NCBI GenBank assembly: GCA_949751835.1
Contig: CATKHK010000135.1
Coordinates: 1 to 64,000, forward strand
Direction of reading: 5' to 3'
Length of the DNA: 64,000 nt
DNA from: Blepharisma japonicum
Taxonomy: Eukaryota > Ciliophora > Heterotrichea > Heterotrichida > Blepharismidae
In this document: piece by piece, positions 11,524-24,345 of the stretch
Layout: each line of letters opens with the position of its first letter
How positions within the stretch are numbered: position 1 is the first letter of the stretch
Translations under genes and position numbers: made by a program
The notes under the pieces: generated by a model
Seen by the model: the letters and a program-made list of their open reading frames with translations, nothing else
Told to the model about the DNA's origin: nothing
Databases searched by the model: none

Positions 11524-12341
11524 GCAATCCTTTGAGCCAGGTTGTACAGTCCATCACAAGATGCTGATAATCACCAAAATGCATCTCTTTATTATATTGA
11601 ATGTAATAATAAAAGAACAGATAAGAGATATAATTTATGAACTTATAACATTGATTGTAAAATCGAGCAAGCCATAATTTTGAAAAACCAAAATGGCATC
11701 AATGAAGACACTAGCATAACTCTGCTTCCAAATGGCAAATTTTTCTTTTTTAGTAGCTATTACTGCTCTTGTACAGCGCTGATAGTTGATAAGAATGGTC
11801 AATTTCAGCAATTACCATCTACATCTTCCCACTATTCCTCAGCAGTTATCTATTTCAAGAAAAGTGTCTATTGTTTTGGAGGATCATTTTATGGGGCTCT
11901 AGATTTATCTTCAAGATTTGATTTAGATAAAAATCGGTGAGCTCAATTGCCTCCATTGCCAATGTGCATTGAATGTTGCAATAGTGTAATCTGCGGTGAA
12001 AATATTTTGATTGCTGGAATTTTGAGTGAGAATATTTTTCTATATTCGATGGAGATTAAATCTTTAGACAATTCTTACGAGTTTGGATTGGATAAATCAA
12101 GCAAGATGATAATAAATTCAGACGAAAGACTGTATTTAATTGAATAGGTTGGTCTTTATGAAAGCGAAATTGAAAGCTACACTGATTGGAGACGAGTTGG
12201 AGACTCAAGAATTTTTATATGCCTGGTCAGGTTTCCTGGTCATATAATAAAGGGGATATATTCATTGTGTACAATTTCGGTGGAAGGAATATCAAATACT
12301 ACAAGTTTAATTTAGATGAAAAGAGATTGACTAAACTTTAA
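11524..12341 (+). pseudogene. Headless B-box/Kelch-type pseudogene
   Basis: A Kelch reading frame is open from 11524 but has no ATG. The text runs LPNGKFFFFSS, then ALIVDKNGQ, SAVIYFKKSVYCFGGSF, RFDLDKNRW-AQLPPLP and NSVICGENILIAG, then a TAG at 12145. Beyond the TAG the frame continues to about 12205 and then moves. The last blade (KGDIFIVYNFGG-RNIKYYKFNLDE) lies in another frame and ends at TAA 12339. It matches the propeller half of the proteins at 37.7 and 42.1 kb, more classical in its FGG and W-LPPLP signatures. The zinc finger is absent. Missing start, internal stop and frame change together point to a pseudogene. Confidence 0.7.
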
Positions 12342-12968
12342 TATATATTTTAAAAGGGGTTTTTTAGCTTTATTAATTATATTCTATGTATTTTTATACT
12401 AGGGCTTCAGATTTTCTGTGTCCCATAGGCATTTGAATAGAATATTTCAACCACTTTTGCTCTCTTCATCGTTTAGATCTAGATTTGTTAAATTAATTAG
12501 TCGAAAGCTGACCCCTTCATGCTGTGGTAACCGTTAATTTATATTTATAAATTATTATTTGCTTTAATAAATAGTAAATATAAATGATAAAAAAATGTTT
12601 ATTTAATTAAATGGAGGCGTTCAAAGATTTCTTGAATTTGCTTTATTATCATAGTAAAATCTCAATTGTATGTATTTTAAATACTTAGAGATATAAAAAT
12701 CTAGCCATCAATTTTTCTCCAAAAAGTGCAATTAGACTAACAGATCATTTTTTCACATTTATTTCGCTTCAATTTATACAATTTTGTATAATGATTATTA
12801 AAATCCTTATTATAAATCATAAATGTTAAATTAAAATCAGAACTCGAAGAACGAATATCTTTATTGAAATTCTGTCACAATAAATAAATTGCTCTCATTA
12901 AAATAAATCAAGCTTTCAAAGGCTAATACATCACTTAAAATAAGCCATAATATTAACTTGTTTAGCAG
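12342..12968. other. Spacer before Kp6
   Basis: About 630 AT-rich bases with Kp6's promoter at the right end. No repeat shared with other Kelch promoters was recognised. Confidence 0.45.
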
Positions 12969-13889
12969 ATGCTGCTTAGCTTTAAAGAATATAAAGCTGA
13001 TCAAAGCCAAATTGTATCACAATATCAATGGTATATCAATTGCAGCTCATTTCCAGCATCAATAAACCGTATTAACCTTTCCTCACTTGAAATCGATTTT
13101 TCTTGAGAATTCCCAACTCAAATTTCAGTTGAAATCCTTATGATTCTTCCAAATAATCACATTTTTGGACAAATATTTGATAATGATCTCTTGGATCGTC
13201 AACACTTATTCATATCAGACGAAAAATTTTCAAAAATCAAGATAATAGAAACTGCTATAATAAATAACTCTATTCGCAGTGAAATTTGTGCTTGCTTTTA
13301 TGATGACTCAATATTTGCAATAGAAAAAGATGTAGATTTTGTGCGTGGAGATAGATTTCCCCCAGAACTTAAAAGATACTTAATTTATCAAGATATGTGA
13401 GTTCATTTACCACGCTTGCCCTTTAATTATCCAAATTCATGCATAGGATTTAACCAACAAATTATTATAATTGGGGAAGCCCCTGGATTATGAATTTATG
13501 ACATAACTTTGAGTTCTTATAGTCATCATTTACCGATTAGAAAATTTGAGAAAAAAGCTAACCAAATGCTCTTTAAGTATGAGAGAAAGCTTTATTTACT
13601 AATTTTTTCAAGCTTGAATGGAATTTACTGCTGTGATAATCCTTTATCAGAGTGAATTCTATTGTTGCGCATAAAAAAAAATATTTGCCTTAGACCAATT
13701 TCTATTAATAAAATTGGTCCCTCGCATTATGAAGGGTCTTATTATTATCTTAAAGAATCAATTATAGTTAAATTTGATCTTTCCAATTTTAAAACAGAAG
13801 CAATTGGTAACTATAAAACCTTATATTCAACTCATATAAATACTTTAAAAATTATGATTATACGTCTAAATATTTTTGGAATATTATAA
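12969..13889 (+). CDS. Kelch-like propeller protein Kp6 (DQNEIES family)
   Basis: 306 residues, the longest complete member, with four UGA and one TGG Trp codons. The N-terminus is diverged (MLLSFKEYKADQSQIVSQYQW), keeping only the spacing of the family motif before RINLSSLEIDFSW. The propeller is typical: LPNNHIFGQIF, LFISDEKF, ACFYDDSIFAIE, RYLIYQDMW, SCIGFNQQIIIIG, IYDITLSSYS, YERKLYLL, DNPLSEW and HYEGSYYYLKES. The tail after the last strand is long, hydrophobic and unlike that of relatives. Confidence 0.85.
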
Positions 13890-14157
13890 ACATTAAAAAT
13901 ATGAAGTTTTAATCATTATGTTTTAAAGTAGCATTAATTATAATACTATGAATCTATCTCCAATTAGCATGTCCCATTTAAATACATTATTTTAAATTCG
14001 ATATTTAAAATTTAAGCTATAAAAATTTTTTTAGTTCATAAATCATGATAATTTAGCTGAGTTTTAAATGAAATTCTATGAAAATATGCATACAAATTTT
14101 TGAAGAATATCTCTCATATATATATTTAATCAGAGACTATAAAAAATTTTTATAAAT
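13890..14157. other. Spacer Kp6-Kp7
   Basis: 268 AT-rich bases. Ends with the Kp7 leader, whose last bases before ATG are tataaat. Confidence 0.4.
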
Positions 14158-14991
14158 ATGAAGCTAAGTCAAATCGTTGACAAAGAAGTTGAACAGAATG
14201 AAATCGAGTCAAAATACATATGATACCCTGCTTTAAGAGGTATAAACCGAATCAATCTATCAGCATTTGCAATTGACTGTTTTGTTTCACTCCCAAATTC
14301 TATTTCCATTACTCATTGCATGCCACTTCCTAATAACCAAATCTATGGCATAGGATTCGAAAATTTTGGGAAGCACCATCAATGTCAATTCATATCTGAT
14401 GAAAATTTAAACATAAAAATAATAGAAATTTCAGCAAAAAATGCATATAATCATAGCTATTTTGCTCGCTATTATGATGGGTCGATTTTTACATTTGAGC
14501 GTACGATTACAACTTGCCGAGCACAAAGATATTTAATTTCACAAAATAAATGAATCCAAATGTATAATTTGCCCTTCAAATTCCCAGTTTCTGTCATAGG
14601 GTTCAACCAAAAATTACTGATTACTGTGGATAACTCTGAGCTTTACGGGATATGAGTTTATGATATAAATTTAGATAATTATAGCCACTTTACAGTTAGT
14701 AATTTCTATAAAAAGGCTTGCAAAACAGTCTTTAAATATGAAGCAAAGATTTATTTGGTGACTTTTCGAGAATTTTATGAAATTTATGTTACTGATAATA
14801 TTTTATCAGAATGAACTTTTGTAAGTGAATGCAAAGAAAATAAGTTTTTTTGGCAATTTTGTCCTAATGTTTTATATGATAAGTCTATTTATTATCTTAG
14901 AGATTTAACTTTATACAAATTTGAGTTGATGAATTTCGAATTAAAAGCAGTCGCAAAATTAAATGGCACAAGTGTTAATGAGATAATTTAA
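14158..14991 (+). CDS. Kelch-like propeller protein Kp7 (DQNEIES family)
   Basis: 277 residues with four UGA and one TGG Trp codons. Motif QIVDKEVEQNEIESKYIW. Landmarks: LPNNQIYGIG, QFISDENLNIK, ARYYDGSIFTFE, RYLISQNKW, VIGFNQKLLITV, GIWVYDINLDNYS, YEAKIYLVTF, DNILSEWTF, YDKSIYYLRD and a LYKFELMNF end. The blade-2 cysteine of the SCFY signature is changed to Arg. The final ~75 bases and the 3' flank are duplicated near 19.99 kb next to the second RAP-like gene, which marks the left border of a large duplication. Confidence 0.87.
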
Positions 14992-15275
14992 AAGACTTCA
15001 TAGTATTTGTATAATTTTTAATAACTTAATAAAATATTTCTATCGATAATTATGATAGGAAATCAAATTCGTTATATTACTTATTAATATCCATTTTATT
15101 AATTATATCATTCATCTATGGCTCTCTTAACTGCCTATATTTTTTGAATTTAGCTTCTTACTAATAAATATGAAAATAAAAGAGATGAATATATAAAATT
15201 TCTCCAAAAGAAAGAAGTTTTATAATTAATTGCTAGATTTTAAACTAATAAACTGTTGAAATTATATTAGGAATC
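14992..15275. other. Convergent spacer Kp7 / RAP-like A
   Basis: 284 bases of AT-rich DNA, closely matched by 20070-20354. It holds the 3' ends of two convergent genes. Confidence 0.45.
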
Positions 15276-18200
15276 TTAAATTGTAAAAAATTGCCTAATA
15301 CCTCCAACTTCTATCTTATTTGTCTGGTCTTCATTAAGAATAATCAAGTCTTTTAACTTTTGTTGCATCTGAGTTCTATGCATTGCAAATTCTCCTCTAG
15401 CAATTTTTGAACGATATAGAAGTATGGAATTAGTCACAGGCCATATAGCTGCTTTTGTGCTTGGAATGTAAAAAGGTATCCAAACTCCATCAAGAAATGT
15501 TCCAGCTTTTACTTCAAGATTTTCTTTATTTAATGATGATTTAATAAGACTGATAAGGGGTGCATCAATTCCAAAGTGCTTAAAATAGTCAAAATCATGC
15601 ATATACTGCAGAGTATTTTGCTTTAAAAACCTTATTCCTTTATAATCTGGGTCCATCTTAAAATGATTTCCAAGTAAAAAGTGCTTAAAAGTTGGCACTT
15701 CGCACTCAAAATATTTACTATTTTCTATGTTTCTCATAATAATTGATTTATTTGCTTTAAAAGCAACAAGCCCGTATATTCAATTGATATATTCTAAATC
15801 GCTTTCAAAAGTTATATATTTATCCTCTGCATAATCTATAAGCTTATTAGCCAATTTGTTGGCCCATATTGCTTTTTCAAATCTCAATTCTGCTAAACAT
15901 GAAATAGTTTCTGCCAAATAAGCTGATCTGAGGTTATCTTCTTTATTGCAAATAGATAAAACTGCATCTCTGCTAGATAATCCTACAGATTTAATTTTTT
16001 CAATAAGTTTTTCTCTACGAAATTCTCTATTTTGAAGTTTGATCATTTTTTGACTTTTTCGAATCAAATCTCCAATATCAAAATCTATAGGTAATTGATT
16101 TTGAGCAAAACTAAGCAAGCTTGTAAGGTGAGTGAACAATAGTCTATCAGCATTGGCTAAAACCATTTTTTTTGCTAGGGCCATCATAGCATTAAATAAA
16201 TCTAAATGCTTATTGATATTAATTCCTGAAAGCTTATTAATCGCCAATGTTATAAATCAAATACCATCCATATCTTGAGCTGGGACCATTTTTTTCAATA
16301 AATCTATAATATAATCATCAATTTCTTTAGTTTCTGGATGATACCAATATCTATAGAGAAGCGGAGAAAGATTACTAAGATCTAAATTTTCATTGAAAAC
16401 CCTTTTTATCATTTTTTCTCTTAGCTTTGAATCGCTGCATTTTGAAGAAATAATTAGCATACTTCATTCATCAAATATGCTCATGTAGTCACAGTTAGAT
16501 ATTATAAGCTCAGCCAGTTCTGGTGTTAACTTGCCAAGAATAGACGCAAAGCTAACAATTTTGATATTTTGATTCCTGAAAATATAATCTATAGGCAGGT
16601 CTTTTAGTAACTCGCATGCACCAGCAAATAATTCTGATAGTAAACTTGCATCAGAATTGTTGAAAATATAATTAAATGATTCAGCTTGTGAAAAAATCAT
16701 AGGATCATTTAATAAATAATAAGGGTCTATTTTGTTTAAGATTCGAGCAAAATCATTTATAACTTGAGAGTCTTGCACTTCATAAATTCTTTGCAATGCA
16801 ATACCTATTCAATTCGGAGCAAGCTTTTTTTTATACGTTTGCAGCAAAAAGATAATTGCCTCGAAGGGACCTTTATAATACCTTATTGCGTTAGAAATTG
16901 CTGTAATCGAAAAATTATTTTTATTTTCAATTAAAAATTCTCTCCATTTTTCAGTATCAGATTCATAAAAATATATTGATCTCAATAAACTAAATTCTTG
17001 ATCTAGCTGTAATTTCAATAAACTAAAAATTGTAGATTGTAATGGCTTTAAAGTTTTAATAAGTAAAGAGTTATATTCTCTATTCTTCGCTTCATGATAA
17101 AGCTTTTCAAAATTTAGGGCATCTAATGGGAGTCACATTTTTAGGTAGTCTATAATAAGATCTTTTTGTCTCTGTAGATTATAAAGATTGCTCTTTGTTA
17201 ATATAATATTAAACAATAAATTTATTTTGTCCTGCTCCATAAGTTCAATTTTGTTTGAAATTAAATCTATGAAAGGAAAAAGCTTCCCTTCCTTATTCAC
17301 AGATATCAATGAAGCCTTTTGTAAAATTTCAGAAAATCTTTCTTGACGACACCTGCTTACTTGGTTGGCTAATGTGATTGCAATTTCATAATCCATTGTT
17401 GGATTCATAGCATCAATTAATTTTATCTTATATTTATAGCTTATTGGCCCTAATTGAAGTTTCTTTGTAATTATTTTTAAGCTCTTTGAAACTATTTCAT
17501 CCTCAATTGGATTATGTCCTATATCTTTTTTTAAAAGAGAAACCAATTCGATTGCAAATTCTATAGGTTGATCATTGTTAAGTGAACTATTGACCATCTC
17601 TAAAGCTCTGGAAAACGTGCCTAAATAGATATTGCGATGATTTTCATAAAACTTTAGTATTGAAAGCAAATCATTCTCTTTCCACCTTGGCAACGTCTTT
17701 TCAATTGCAATAGCAAAATTGTTTAAATAATCGTTTACATGAGAGTAGGTTGGAATAGCCAAAGCATCAAAAATTTTAGCTAAGTATTTCACATCATGCT
17801 TTTCTTTTAAATTCAAGAATTTGTCAATGCAAATGAAAAATCAAAATTTGTTTTGTGTATAAATAAATTTACCGCATCCTGTTAAAATTTGAGAAATTTC
17901 CTTCAAAGTTAATGGAGTATTAGTAATTTTGTCAATTTCAATATCTAGATCTTCTATTTTAATACTTCGAGGCGTCAAACTTTCATGAATTGCTAAAATT
18001 TGTGCTCGATTTCATGAGCGATTCTTTAGAAACTCATTTATGCGTGAAATCAATATTTCTTTTTTTTCTATCGATAAATATGCTTCCTTTCCGAATAACC
18101 CAGACTTTGTAATCCACTCACAAAAATTGATGATGCTATGGGGATCAAGTTTATCCAAATTATTCATAACTTCATCTCGGATTTCAAATAATTTGCATCT

Positions 18201-18419
18201 TGACGTATATATAGGCATGTCTGGGGTATCTTTAGTAATTTTAAGTATGTATGTAAGCATTGGAAGAGAAGTTTTGGATATCTCTACATCTTTTAGAAAT
18301 GAATCTAAAGACAGACTTGAAAATTTCATATCGATAATTGTTTTTTCTTTGCTATGCTGAGGCTCAAAGATAGAAAATGAGCGAGAGAATTTCTTGACAA
18401 GAAATCTAAGCCTCAGCAT
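15276..18419 (-). CDS. RAP-like mitochondrial RNA-binding protein, paralogue A
   Basis: 1,047 residues in one frame, with at least seven UGA Trp codons and no TAA or TAG. I checked the long gaps between standard-code pieces base by base. The first ~20 residues (MLRLRFLVKKFSRSFSIF) are Arg/Ser/Phe-rich without acidic residues, which fits a mitochondrial presequence. The middle is a long alpha-helical array without clear sequence repeats. Residues ~965-1035 resemble a RAP domain: a hydrophobic FLDGVWIPFYIP strand, AIWPVTNS, then a RGEFAMHRTQMQQKL helix. Helical-array proteins ending in RAP (FASTK and OPR types) act in organelle RNA processing and translation. RAP is assigned by pattern only. 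Confidence 0.6.
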
Positions 18420-19319
18420 TTATTTTATGACTGAATTATTAACATAAATTTCATAGTTAATATGGTTTGAAATATTTTAAGAATAAAATTATTCAAATTT
18501 TCATCCAAAATTCAAGTTCCACTGGATAAATAGAACCAAAATGATTGTGTTTTCTAGAGATCAATATTAAAAATCATACTTCCTTAATCAAGGTTTAAGG
18601 AATATGCACATTTATGAAAATATTGAATAATAATTTAAAAGCATCTTCTCTACTTTTCTTTGTTAGAAATATAGAAATTTGTCAATTTTAATGCAGATAA
18701 ATTAATTCTTTTAATTTTTTTAATTTTTGGCATCATAAATATTTTGATTTATTTCATTTTGATTAATTATTGCATCAACTGCTTGTTTTTTCTAATATTA
18801 AATCAATAAGGATAATTTCTATTATATCGAAATTTTTTGTTTGATATAGCACAGATAAAATGGAGATATCGTGGTTCTCAAAATAGTCAGATTGGCCTAA
18901 AATAATACGGGGTGGAGTTGTGGGCACTTAATATTTATGCCTAGCTTATATTTATATTTTATTATTACCTGATACTTGAGGCTTAAAAATATTTATATGC
19001 TATAAACATATATAAAAGATGTAAATATTAATTTAATAAATTTGGGCAAGTTTTATTATAGAATAATTTATAATTTTAAATTGTATAATAATCCTAATAA
19101 AACATTCAATTTTAATTATTCAAAAAATATGATCTATAAATTCGTCTATTTTAGCCTAGGAGGAGAAGCAATAAGGGAAAATTAGGAATATTTATTTATC
19201 TTTTTTTCATCGTAGCTGCATCTTGAAATGATAATATTAATTCTGTTTGCATAGCTCTGATGGAACTCATTAATTTTAGAAGCAATTGTTATTATTATTC
19301 ATCTATTTTATCGGAGATT
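18420..19319. other. Promoter side of RAP-like A and AT-rich spacer
   Basis: The first ~130 bases upstream of the RAP-like A start share blocks with the same position upstream of paralogue C (gaataaaattatt ... actggataaa-agaacc), so they may be promoter sequence. Near 18865-18905 a short piece (gttctcaaaatag, ggccta) resembles a decayed Kelch blade also seen at 24.2 kb. The remainder shows nothing. Confidence 0.45.
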
Positions 19320-19885
19320 AAAATTGTGTTTATTTGTGGCATACTAAAATATATGATTCATAAAAGATCGTACCAAAATAATTAACTAAAAATGGAATAG
19401 GTACTTCATAAAGCACTTTCATAGGAAAATGGCAATTAAATATTCGATCTAAGAAGCTACATACTAGCGCTCATTCTAAAAAAGGATTTTCAGCTACATA
19501 AATTTCATGAAATACTATACAATAAATTTTTCCATTAATTTTAAATATATTTCTAAGACAGATTTTGTCAATTTTGAAAATAATGAGGCTGTAAGAATCC
19601 AAGATTATGTCGTATACTCATATTCCAGATGCTTCTTGAGCATTGGTAGTAATAAGAATTTTTTGTTCAAATCCTACGCATGAAACTGGAGAATTGAAAG
19701 GAAAAGGACACAAGCTGCTCCACTTATCCTGCGAAATTGAATACCCTTTAGCTAAATTTGCTAAGTGTTTATAATTAAAACCAATCCATATTCAAAAGTA
19801 AAAACTGAGCCTTCATAGTAGCAAGAGGTAAAGCAGTTTGCAAAGGATTACTTATTTTTTAGGAGTTTGTATGCATTATATTGAT
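19320..19885 (-). pseudogene. Decayed Kelch-like gene (Kp3-like), minus strand
   Basis: The minus strand reads SCYYEGSVFTFE, YSISQDKW-SSLCPFPF, SPVSCVGFEQKILITT, EASGIWVYDIILDSYS, NGKIYCIVFHEIYVAE, NPFLEW and FPMKVLYE. These follow the Kp3 protein step by step from its second blade on. The N-terminal motif is gone, the upstream part slips frame, stops interrupt it, and the last blade is degraded. A clear dead copy of Kp3. Confidence 0.75.
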
Positions 19886-19984
19886 TTTAGTGCTTTAAAA
19901 ACAAATTTATCAATTATATGTATCAAGAAAAACACCTTAATAATTTATACTTTTATATGTTAAGCAATTTTATACGATATCGAG

Positions 19985-20075
19985 TACAGATTTGAGTTGG
20001 TGAATTTCGAATAAAAAGCAGTTGCAAAATTAAAAGGCACAAGTGCTAATGAGATAATTCAAAAGACTTCTTAGT
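19985..20075 (+). pseudogene. Orphan 3' end of a Kp7 copy
   Basis: About 85 bases match the last codons and stop region of Kp7 (ttgag-tggtgaatttcga, then gcagttgcaaaatta). A TAA lies inside the former frame. This is the left edge of the second copy of the RAP-like duplication. Confidence 0.7.
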
Positions 20076-20354
20076 ATTTACATAATTTTTAATAACTTAA
20101 TAAAAATATTTCTCTCAATAATTATGATAGGAAATCAAACTCGCTATATTAATTATTAATAGGCATTTTATTAATTAATCATTTATCTATAGCTCTCTTT
20201 GATTGCCTATATCTTAAATTTAGCTACTAAAAATTTTATAAGAAATTTGAAAAATAAAATAGATGAATGTATAACATTTTCTCCAAAAGAAAGGAGTTTA
20301 TAATTAATTACTAGATTATAAAACTAATAGATTGTTGAAATGATATTAGAAATC

Positions 20355-23300
20355 TTAAATGTTAAAAAATTGCCTAATACCTCCTACTTCTATCTTATTT
20401 GTCTGGTCTTCATCAAGAATAATCAAGTCTTTTAACTTTTGAAGCATTTGAATTCTATGCATGGCAAATTCTCCTCTAACAACGTTTGAACGATATAGAA
20501 GTAGGGAATTAGTCACAGGCCATAAAGCTGCCTTTTTACTTGGAATGTAAAATGGTATCCAAACTCCATCAAGAAATGTTCCAGCTTTTACTTCAAGATT
20601 TTCTTTATTTAATGATGATTTAATAAGACTGATAAGGGGTGCATCAATTCCAAAGTGCTTAAAATAGTCAAAATCATACAAATACTGTAGTGTATTTTGC
20701 TCGAGGAACCTTATTCCTTTATAATCTGGGTCCATCTTAAAATGATTTTCAAGTAAAAAATGCTTAAAAGTTGGCAGTTCACACTCAAAATATTTAATGT
20801 TTTCTAAATTTCTCATAATAACAGACTTATTTGCTTTAAAAATAATAAGCCCATAAATTCAATTGATATATTCTATATTGCTTTTAAAAGTTATATGTTT
20901 TTCCTCTGCATAATCTATGAGTTTATTAGCCATTTGGTTGGCCCATTTCTCTTTTTCAAATCTCAAATCTGCTAAACATGAAATAGTTTTTGATAGATAA
21001 GCTGAGCCTAAGTTATTTCTTTTATTGCAAACTGCTAAAACTGCTTTTCTATCAGATAATCCTACAGTATTAATTTTTTCAATAAGATCTTCTCTTGGAC
21101 CCTCATTAATATAAGACTTTTCCTTTATTTGACTTTTCCATATTATATAGGCAAAATCAAAATCTATAGGCATTTTTTTTTCAGCGAGACTAAGCAGCCT
21201 GTTAAGATAAGTGAAGTTTAATTTTCAAATATTGCTTATAATCAAATTTTTTAAAAGAGTCACTATAGTATCATATAACTCGAAATGTTTATTGGTATTC
21301 ACTTTTGAAAGATTTTTAATTGTAAGAGTCATAATTCAGATACCATCGAGTCCTAAAGATGGGATTTTTTTTTTTAAAAAATCTATAATATAACTATCAA
21401 TTTCTTTGGTTTCTGGATGCAACCAATATCTATCGAAAAGAGAACAAAGTTTTTCCAAATCTAAATTTTCATTGAAAATATGTTTTATTATGGTTTCCCT
21501 TAGCTTCAAATCAGTACATTTTGAAGAGATAGCAACAATGGATCACATATCGTATTCTCTTATATAACCATAGTTATGCATAACAAGATCAGCTAATTCT
21601 GATTCTAAATAACCAATTTCAGCTGCAAATCTGAGGATTTTGATATTACTATTATTGAAAATATTAATGAGAGGCAAATCTTTTATCAAGCCACATGCAC
21701 GAACAATCAACTCTTTTACTGAACTATTTTCGGAATTTTTAATAAGATAAATAAATCCTTCAAGTTGCGTATATATGTTATGATCATTTAATAAATAATG
21801 TGGGTCCATTTTGCTTAGGATCTGAGCGTAATCATTTATAATTTTTAAATTTTTTACTTCAAAAATTCTTCGTAAAACAGCATTTATTCACGTTGTGGAA
21901 AGCTTACTTTTATAAGTTTGTAGCAAAAAGATAATTGCTTCGAAAGAACCTTTATGAAGCCTTATTGCTTGTAAAATCGCTTTAGTTGAAAAGCTATTTT
22001 TGTTTTCGATTAAAAATTCTTGCCACTTTTCAGGATCAGATTCATAAAACATCATTGAATAGGTTAAGCAATAATCTTCAGCAAGCAATCATTTTAGTGA
22101 ACTAAAAATTGAATTTACTAAAGGTTTCAATTCCTTAAAAACTAAAGAGCTATATTCTCTATCCTTAAAAACAATAAAAAAGTGTTTCAAATTGTCGATA
22201 TTTAATGTGAGCCACCTTCTTAGGTCAGTAATAAGAATTTCTTTTATTTTCTGCAAACCATAAAACTCATAATTCTTTGTTTGTATAATATCAGCCAATG
22301 TATCTATTTTGTAACGATAATTCATATATTTTCTAAGTTTTATTTTTTTTGAAATTAAATCTATCATTGGAAAAAGTTTTCCTTCCTTATTCACACTAAT
22401 CCATGAAACCTTTTGAAATATTTTACTATTTCCATCTTCTCTACTGTTTATTTGGTCTGCTAATTGGAGTGCAAATTGATAATCAACAGTTGGCTTCACA
22501 AAATCAATTATTTTTTCCAAATTTTTGTCATTTATTTGCGCTCTTGGTAATTTTTCTTTAATTATTTTAAAACTCTTGGAAACTATTTCATCATAAACTG
22601 GATTTAATTTTATATCTTTCTTGAAAAGAGAAACCAGTTTAATTGCAAGTTCTATAGGTTGATCGTTTTCGAGTAAGTCTTTAATGCGATTTTGTGCCTT
22701 AAAATATGTATCCATATAAAATAGAAAACCATGATCAACCTTAGTAAATCTAAATATTGAAATTAAATCGTTTTCTTTCCACCTTGGTATAGTCTCTTCA
22801 ATAAATTGCAAAAATCTGGATATATAGTCGGATAAATAGGAGGATAAACTTCCATGTGTTTCATAAGTCAAAGCGTCCAAAATTTTCGCTAAGTATTTCA
22901 CATCAAGCTTTTCTTTATTAAACATGAAGATTTTTTCCATGCATTTAACGAGTCTGCTTGCTTTTGAAGTATAAATAAATCTGCCACATCCAGTCATAAT
23001 TTGTGAAATTTCCTTCAAAGTTAATGGGGTATCAAGGATTTTGTCAACTTCATTCTCTAGCTCTTCTATTTTAAACCCTTGAGGTGTCAAATTTTCATGT
23101 ATTAAGAGAATTTGTTTTCTGTCAAAAGAGCAACTTTTTATAAGCTGAATTATACGTGAAATCAATATTTTCCTTTTCTCTTGGGATAGATATCCTTCCA
23201 TTTCTCATAAATCACCTTTTGCAATCCACTCACTAAAATTGGCGATGCTATGGGATTCAAGTTTATCCAAATTTCTAGTAACTTCATCTCAGATTTCAAA

Positions 23301-23531
23301 TAGCTTGCTTCATGATTCTTTTTGAAGTTCTTGTGGATGATCTTTAGTAATTTTAAGTATGTATGGAAGCATTGGAAGTGAAGTTTTGACTACGTCTGTA
23401 TCTCTTAGAAATGAATCTAAATTTGAACTCGAAAATTTCATGTCTATTATTGCTTTGTCTTTGATATACTGAGGCTCAAATACTGAAAACGAGCGAGAGA
23501 ATTTATTGATAAAAATTCTAAGCCTTAGCAT
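20355..23531 (-). CDS. RAP-like mitochondrial RNA-binding protein, paralogue B
   Basis: 1,058 residues in one frame with several UGA Trp codons. The stretch 21174-21542, which shows no long piece under the standard code, was read codon by codon and contains only UGA, no TAA or TAG. N-terminus MLRLRIFINKFSRSFSVFEP keeps the presequence-like pattern. The last ~150 residues are nearly the same as in A, including DGVWIPFYIP and the G-E-F-A-M-H-R motif, while the helical middle differs much more. A conserved end with a diverged array suggests the two copies bind different RNA targets, if they act as RAP proteins do. Start chosen at the ATG shared by all three paralogues. Confidence 0.6.
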
Positions 23532-24149
23532 TTATATTATGGCTGGGTTTTGTCATAAATTCCGTAGTCAATATTTTGTAATTATTATTTGGTTTCCGAA
23601 GAAGACGCTATCTCAGTCGTTACTTGTCTTTAGGCAGTCACGATACCTATAAACTTTAAAGCCTATACAAAATAGACACTAGAAATCTTCCATAGGGAAA
23701 AAAGCTTAGTAATTTTACCTAAAATTACTAATCCTTTCTTATCCTTAATCGAGCAATACTATTATAAGTTATCTAAAAATGTGAAAAATAACCTCCATTA
23801 TTGATTGATGGATTTTCCTATAGCCATGCATGAAATCTACTTTCCAACGCCTCAAATCTAGCTAATTATTATTTATACTAATGAATTTTAGATTGCATAA
23901 TATAATCGGTTCTAAAATACTCTAAACAAGCTAAAAATTGAATTTATCTATCAATATTCGGCCGATTTTCTCAGATTCTAGATAATACTCACGCTACTTA
24001 TTACAAAATTATCCTAATAAGTAAGTGTATGATAAAGCGCAGAAAAATTAATAAGAAATGAAACTTTGCTGGGCCTTTATTTATATTGAGCGGTAGTTTT
24101 ATATCAGAAAACTCTTATAAACCTCTATTTAAACATAATTATATTAGCA
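23532..24149. other. Upstream spacer of RAP-like B
   Basis: About 600 bases. A slightly GC-richer island near 23590-23660 is not shared with paralogues A or C. No gene recognised. Confidence 0.4.
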
Positions 24150-24345
24150 CTTTATGATGCCTCAATATTAATTTTTGAATGCTATTGAGACTGAAAGACC
24201 ATAAAATTTCGGAGAGATAAACGATGATTAAGTTCTCAAAATAAATAATTAGGCCTATCTATCTTGCTTGACTACTATTGTAACGTTTTACTCATGAACT
24301 CGACTTTCTCAAAATAATTATCATTACAAATAATCAAAAAGATTA
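24150..24345 (+). pseudogene. Kelch-like gene fragment (Kp8-like)
   Basis: Bases match Kp8 around its second and third blades: the ctcaatatta-ttttttgaa stretch, then gagagataaacgat, ttctcaaaataa and a tcatga-ctcgactttctc block. Stops and frame changes are frequent. No start or end of the gene is left. Confidence 0.6.

Larger units (their letters stand above)
14918..18420. repeat. Segmental duplication, copy 1 (Kp7 tail + RAP-like A)
   Basis: From the end of Kp7 through the 3' spacer and the whole RAP-like gene A, this segment matches 19985-23533. The match begins abruptly inside the Kp7 coding region (text coding KFELMNFE), so this is a DNA breakpoint and not a gene boundary. Confidence 0.75.
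19985..23533. repeat. Segmental duplication, copy 2 (Kp7 tail + RAP-like B)
   Basis: Counterpart of 14918-18420, keeping the Kp7 tail, the convergent spacer and the RAP-like gene in the same order and orientation. Similarity is highest in the 3' spacer and C-terminal coding part and falls toward the middle of the gene. Confidence 0.75.

Noticed and set aside
18040-18360. Plus-strand 106-codon frame opposite RAP-like A
   Set aside because: A shadow of the minus-strand coding region with no counterpart in paralogues B and C.
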